Shown one piece after another: positions 61,131 through 64,000 of a stretch of DNA of 64,000 nucleotides; the stretch's first letter is position 1; every line of letters begins with the position of its first letter. The notes below the pieces were generated by a model, which saw only the letters and a program-made list of their open reading frames with translations, did no database searches and was not told where the DNA came from. The position numbers and the translations under genes were made by a program. The DNA comes from Nautilus pompilius (lineage: Eukaryota > Mollusca > Cephalopoda > Nautilida > Nautilidae). The stretch lies in NCBI GenBank assembly GCA_018389105.1, contig JACATO010000647.1, forward strand, positions 1 through 64,000. The letters run 5' to 3'.

Positions 61131-61730
61131 GTGTGCCAACAACAGTCAATCATATTTGTGGTGGCATAAACCCCACCATGCAGCACTGACCTCACTCTGT
61201 GCAGTTATTTCGTGGCCAAGAATGGTACAGGAAATTCATTTTTTCCCCCTTGGTTTTGTTATTTTTTTTCCCAAAATGTTCCAGGGGAGAATTTTCTCAG
61301 ACTCCTTTAGCAGGGTGCATGCAAGGGGTGGGGGGAGGACAGATTTGAGGAATGGCTGGGTTGAAAAATACATGTATCTTCTCTATTAAAAGGAAAAAAT
61401 GCTCGTTTTCAAAATCATAATTCTTTGCCTGTTCTTTTTCATTCGCACAAACTAAAAGATGATGGAAAAGGATAAAGGGAAGTTACCCCCCCCCCCTTTT
61501 TATAAACCCATTTTGACAGCTTCCTGTTTTTGAAAAGGAGGGGGTACTGGAGATGTTTAGAAGAGTGTTGTGTAACTGGCAAACAGGTGTGAAGTATTTT
61601 TACAAGGTTAGATCTGGCCCCATCTTTTATATGGAAGCTACCTGGAGTCAGTCAGTCAATCAATCAGTCTGGCACCCTTCTTCAAAATAATGGCAGATAA
61701 AAATCTAATTAGGGGTTTTCTATATTATAG

Positions 61731-61803
61731 GTAACAGCCAAGGGGATTTCAGACACTGATTCTACATTGGACCATCTTACAACCAATTGTATTGCTGAAT
61801 ACA
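61731..61803 (+). CDS. Exon 5, 73 bp internal exon
   Basis: Flanked by CTATATTATAG| and ACA|GTAAGTGG, it enters in phase 0, consistent with the phase-0 end of exon 4, and encodes VTAKGISDTDSTLDHLTTNC then IAEY before a phase-1 exit. The open frame, the strong donor and the correct phase support it; there is no domain. The next exon lies beyond 61,803 and was not found before the window ends, so the gene is partial. An ankyrin-repeat C-terminus, if this is MPP8, would be further downstream. Confidence 0.7.
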
Positions 61804-62279
61804 GTAAGTGGACTTTGTTATTATTTTACTGATGTAGTTCTCTCTTTCACTCTTTTTTTTTCCCTCCCCTTTCACGAGAAGAGGAAATAAATGGAAATGC
61901 AAGTACAAATTCTAATATCTGATTCACACACCATTCGCCTTTCTTTCCAATTTCTAAGTCGTGATTATTTTCAGAGAAGAGCTTACCAAGCAAATTAAAT
62001 GTGATATGAATGGTTTGCTGTTTAAAGAATTTATCATTTTCTTTTCCTTCATATGAAACAGTTTATCACATGTATTACACCTGATTGTAGTCAGTATAAT
62101 AAAATGAGATAGGACGAAGGAGGTGAATCTTATATGTTAGCACAAAAACAACAAACAAACAAACATTGTTACTGCAAGTGTTGCAGATACAGCTTCCATG
62201 GATCTCCTACGAATTCTTTAATAGTTGCAAGAAACCATTGTAGCTTTTGCAAGGGTGCCAATGGAAGAGAAATAAATGG

Positions 62280-62880
62280 TCATTGATACTGTTTCTCTCA
62301 TTGACAATTATATAGATGAAAATATATTTCTGGTATCTAGTTGTGCCAGAATCTCGGCCAATTTGTAATTATGACCCTTAGTATTTTGAACTATAGAAAG
62401 AGACAGATATTTTGGCTATCTACTTGCTCAAAACCTCTACATCTCTTGATGTTTAAAATCCAAATTTGGTAAATCTTATATTTTTGATTGTTCAGTATTT
62501 CTTTATTCTTAAGCCCTGGAAACATTCCCATTCTGGTAAATCTGTGCTGAACTCTCTCTAATAAATCAATATTCCTTCTCAAATAATGATACTACACCTG
62601 CACAGTGTATTTGAGGTGATGACAAATGAAGGACTTAAACATCTTTCTTCTGTGACTGATATTTCACTCCTAACTTTGTATTCTTTGTTTGAAGCTGAAA
62701 TGCATCGCTTTTGACATTTGAGATTTTTGTTAACAATTATCCCTAGATACTTTTCTGAAGCTACATTTTCCAGTTTAGTATCAACCAACAACAATTATTA
62801 TTATTATCTGTTGCATTTTCAGATAATTTGCTTTTCTATTTTTTACATTTAACTGACCTCTTTAAATAATTGGTTAGGAT
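62280..62880 (-). pseudogene. CR1-like LINE reverse transcriptase fragment
   Basis: On the minus strand, in several frames, the order of blocks is that of the C-terminal part of a CR1-clade reverse transcriptase. Near 62,780 it reads DTKLENVASEKYLGIIVNKN, like the family's YLGV-VD--LKWS block. Near 62,580 it reads IDLLERVQHRFTRM, the family's LERVQRRATKM. Near 62,500 it reads GLKNKEILNN, and near 62,375 another frame reads GHNYKLAEILAQLDTRNIF, like RGHNYKL-K-R-RLDIRKYFF. The catalytic YADD block and the endonuclease are absent. Frameshifts and stops show a dead, 5'-truncated copy sitting antisense in intron 5. Confidence 0.85.
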
Positions 62881-63320
62881 ATCCAAAGGTTTCCAGCTGA
62901 AAGAATGGTGATAGTTCTGTGAATGCTACATTCTTTTCTATAATGAACATTCACTAACTTTTTAGAATTTCATTCCAAAGATTCAGAATGAAATTGAAAA
63001 AAAGGGGTGTTTTTTATATCATGGAAATATTTAATCTATATTATTAAGTTGTCAAAGGAAACTCAATCCTGACTGACCTAGGAAGTTGAAATTGTGCAAC
63101 AAAGAGGGAGTCTTGAATGTTTTTAGGCCTAATGGCAAACAAGAACAAGTTGTCTTGTAGGGTTAGAGCAATCAGTTATATAATATATCCATCCAGGACT
63201 AGCATCATGGGCTTGCAGGGAGTTTCCTAGGATGGTATTTTAAAATTATAATTTTTAAACACTGGACAATTCCCCAAATGTTACCTAATGACTTTTTAAT
63301 CTCTTTCCTATGTGAAATTT

Positions 63321-63575
63321 GTGATCCAGTGGGTAGACTGCTGGACCACAGAAGTCAAGGGGTTGAGTTCAGGTTTGGTATACATCATTGGCATGGTTTC
63401 TTACTTTCTTCAGCCAACCAGCCATGTGGTGGTGGTGGTTTTCCTCCTCATATCTAGAAATAGATTTTTAGTTGGACTTTTGGCAGGTTTATTCCTGGGT
63501 TTAGGTGAACCAACCGTGTGCATGCTCATTTTTGTAGTTGACAGTGGATGGCGATCTAGGACCGTTGAAAAAACT
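63321..63575 (+). repeat. Degenerate tRNA-derived SINE-like copy
   Basis: GTGATCCAGTGGGTAGACTG matches the head of the 54,053 copy (GTGGTCCAGTGGTAGACTG), and GGTTGAGTTCAGG at about 63,360 is a weak B-box. The following text, with (GGT)n, differs from the other copy. The 92-codon frame that overlaps it is not a gene. Confidence 0.45.
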
Positions 63576-64000
63576 AATGGCGCAGCATGATGATGTAGAA
63601 CAAATTTCTTAAAATTTAAAATTCTTTTCAAAGAATGAATAGAAAAGAGAACATTTTCAATGCATGCAACATTATTCCATCTGTGTCAGTAATTAATTAT
63701 TTTTTTTTTCACGATAACAAGGGAGATAATATCATCAAGTGAATTTCTGCATCAACTGTTGGGTGCTAACTTCAGTTGATCTCTAGAAAGTCAAACATAC
63801 AAAGGCAATAAACAGGATACAGAAGAAACCTCTATTCTTCCTTTAGATCTGCAACTAATGTTCTTGCTTTTTGTTGTACTGTACTTGAACCTGTGGATTT
63901 GTTGTTTTTTTTATTTTTTTGGTCTATTCTGGTCACACTGATTGACCACAGCATCAGTAAGTGAAAGTAAAATCAGAATCTCCCCGTTTCCTTCTAAGTG

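Larger units (their letters stand above)
53421..61730 (+). other. Intron 4, 8.3 kb
   Basis: It begins GTACGC and ends CTATATTATAG. It contains a SINE-like copy at about 54,053, a CpG-containing patch at 54.77-55.02 kb, a small (CA)n run at 58,858-58,879 and several CT runs. A frame at 57,003-57,224 follows a pyrimidine tract and CCAAAG but is in the wrong phase for exon 4, so it is not called. Other frames, including 154 codons at 60,925-61,389, overlap hAT-like sequence and are not supported. Confidence 0.65.
61804..64000 (+). other. Intron 5, incomplete at window end
   Basis: It begins GTAAGTGG. It contains the CR1-like fragment on the minus strand and a SINE-like copy. No acceptor followed by a phase-1 exon with convincing coding sequence was recognised up to the window end. 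Confidence 0.6.

Noticed and set aside
60925..61389. A 154-codon frame in intron 4
   Set aside because: It overlaps a hAT-like terminus, contains poly-T-derived Phe runs and shows no family.

Overview
This is a window of animal nuclear DNA, most likely from a mollusc or another lophotrochozoan. The grounds are spliced exons separated by introns of several kilobases, Tc1, mariner, pogo, hAT and CR1-like transposon remnants, tRNA-derived SINE-like copies, and a heavy load of microsatellites and minisatellites. Nothing looks bacterial or viral: there are no dense ORFs, operons, CRISPR arrays or rRNA genes. The species cannot be read from the sequence alone.

Layout. Positions 1 to about 38,600 appear intergenic. 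This part is CpG-rich for an animal genome and full of repeats. It holds a GT/TATATAA array (about 0.94-2.06 kb), a TTAGTTA-like cryptic AT region (5.57-6.24 kb), four tandem arrays built on one 25-27 bp monomer that carries an ACGTCAT core (6.3-6.9, 11.3-15.1, 22.1-23.1 and 28.1-28.4 kb), and two GA/CT arrays that also carry TGACGTCA (8.3-9.3 and 20.9-21.6 kb). It also holds a 587 bp pogo/Tigger-type MITE (19.0 kb), a broken Tc1 transposase (26.9-27.4 kb), a broken mariner transposase on the minus strand (29.6-30.1 kb), and a 189 bp MITE with roughly 50 bp inverted ends (34.7 kb).

From about 38.6 kb to the right end lies one partial gene on the plus strand. It has a CpG-rich promoter and first exon (ending at 39,824), a second exon that completes a chromodomain (47,380-47,541), a possible third exon (49,222 onward), a 747 bp exon (52,674-53,420) and a 73 bp exon (61,731-61,803). 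It continues past the window. The chromodomain most resembles that of MPP8 (M-phase phosphoprotein 8), which reads H3K9 methylation in the HUSH silencing complex. CDY/CDYL proteins are the main alternative. The introns carry a 506 bp hAT-type MITE with a perfect 8 bp target duplication (51.2 kb), a CR1-like LINE fragment (62.3-62.9 kb) and SINE-like copies.

The most interesting structure is the set of ACGTCAT arrays. Their flanks match one another and, in three of four cases, are inverted at the two ends. They look like one family of terminal-inverted-repeat elements whose interior has expanded into satellite. A second observation is the fall in CpG density inside the gene body compared with the intergenic half, as expected for gene-body methylation in invertebrates.
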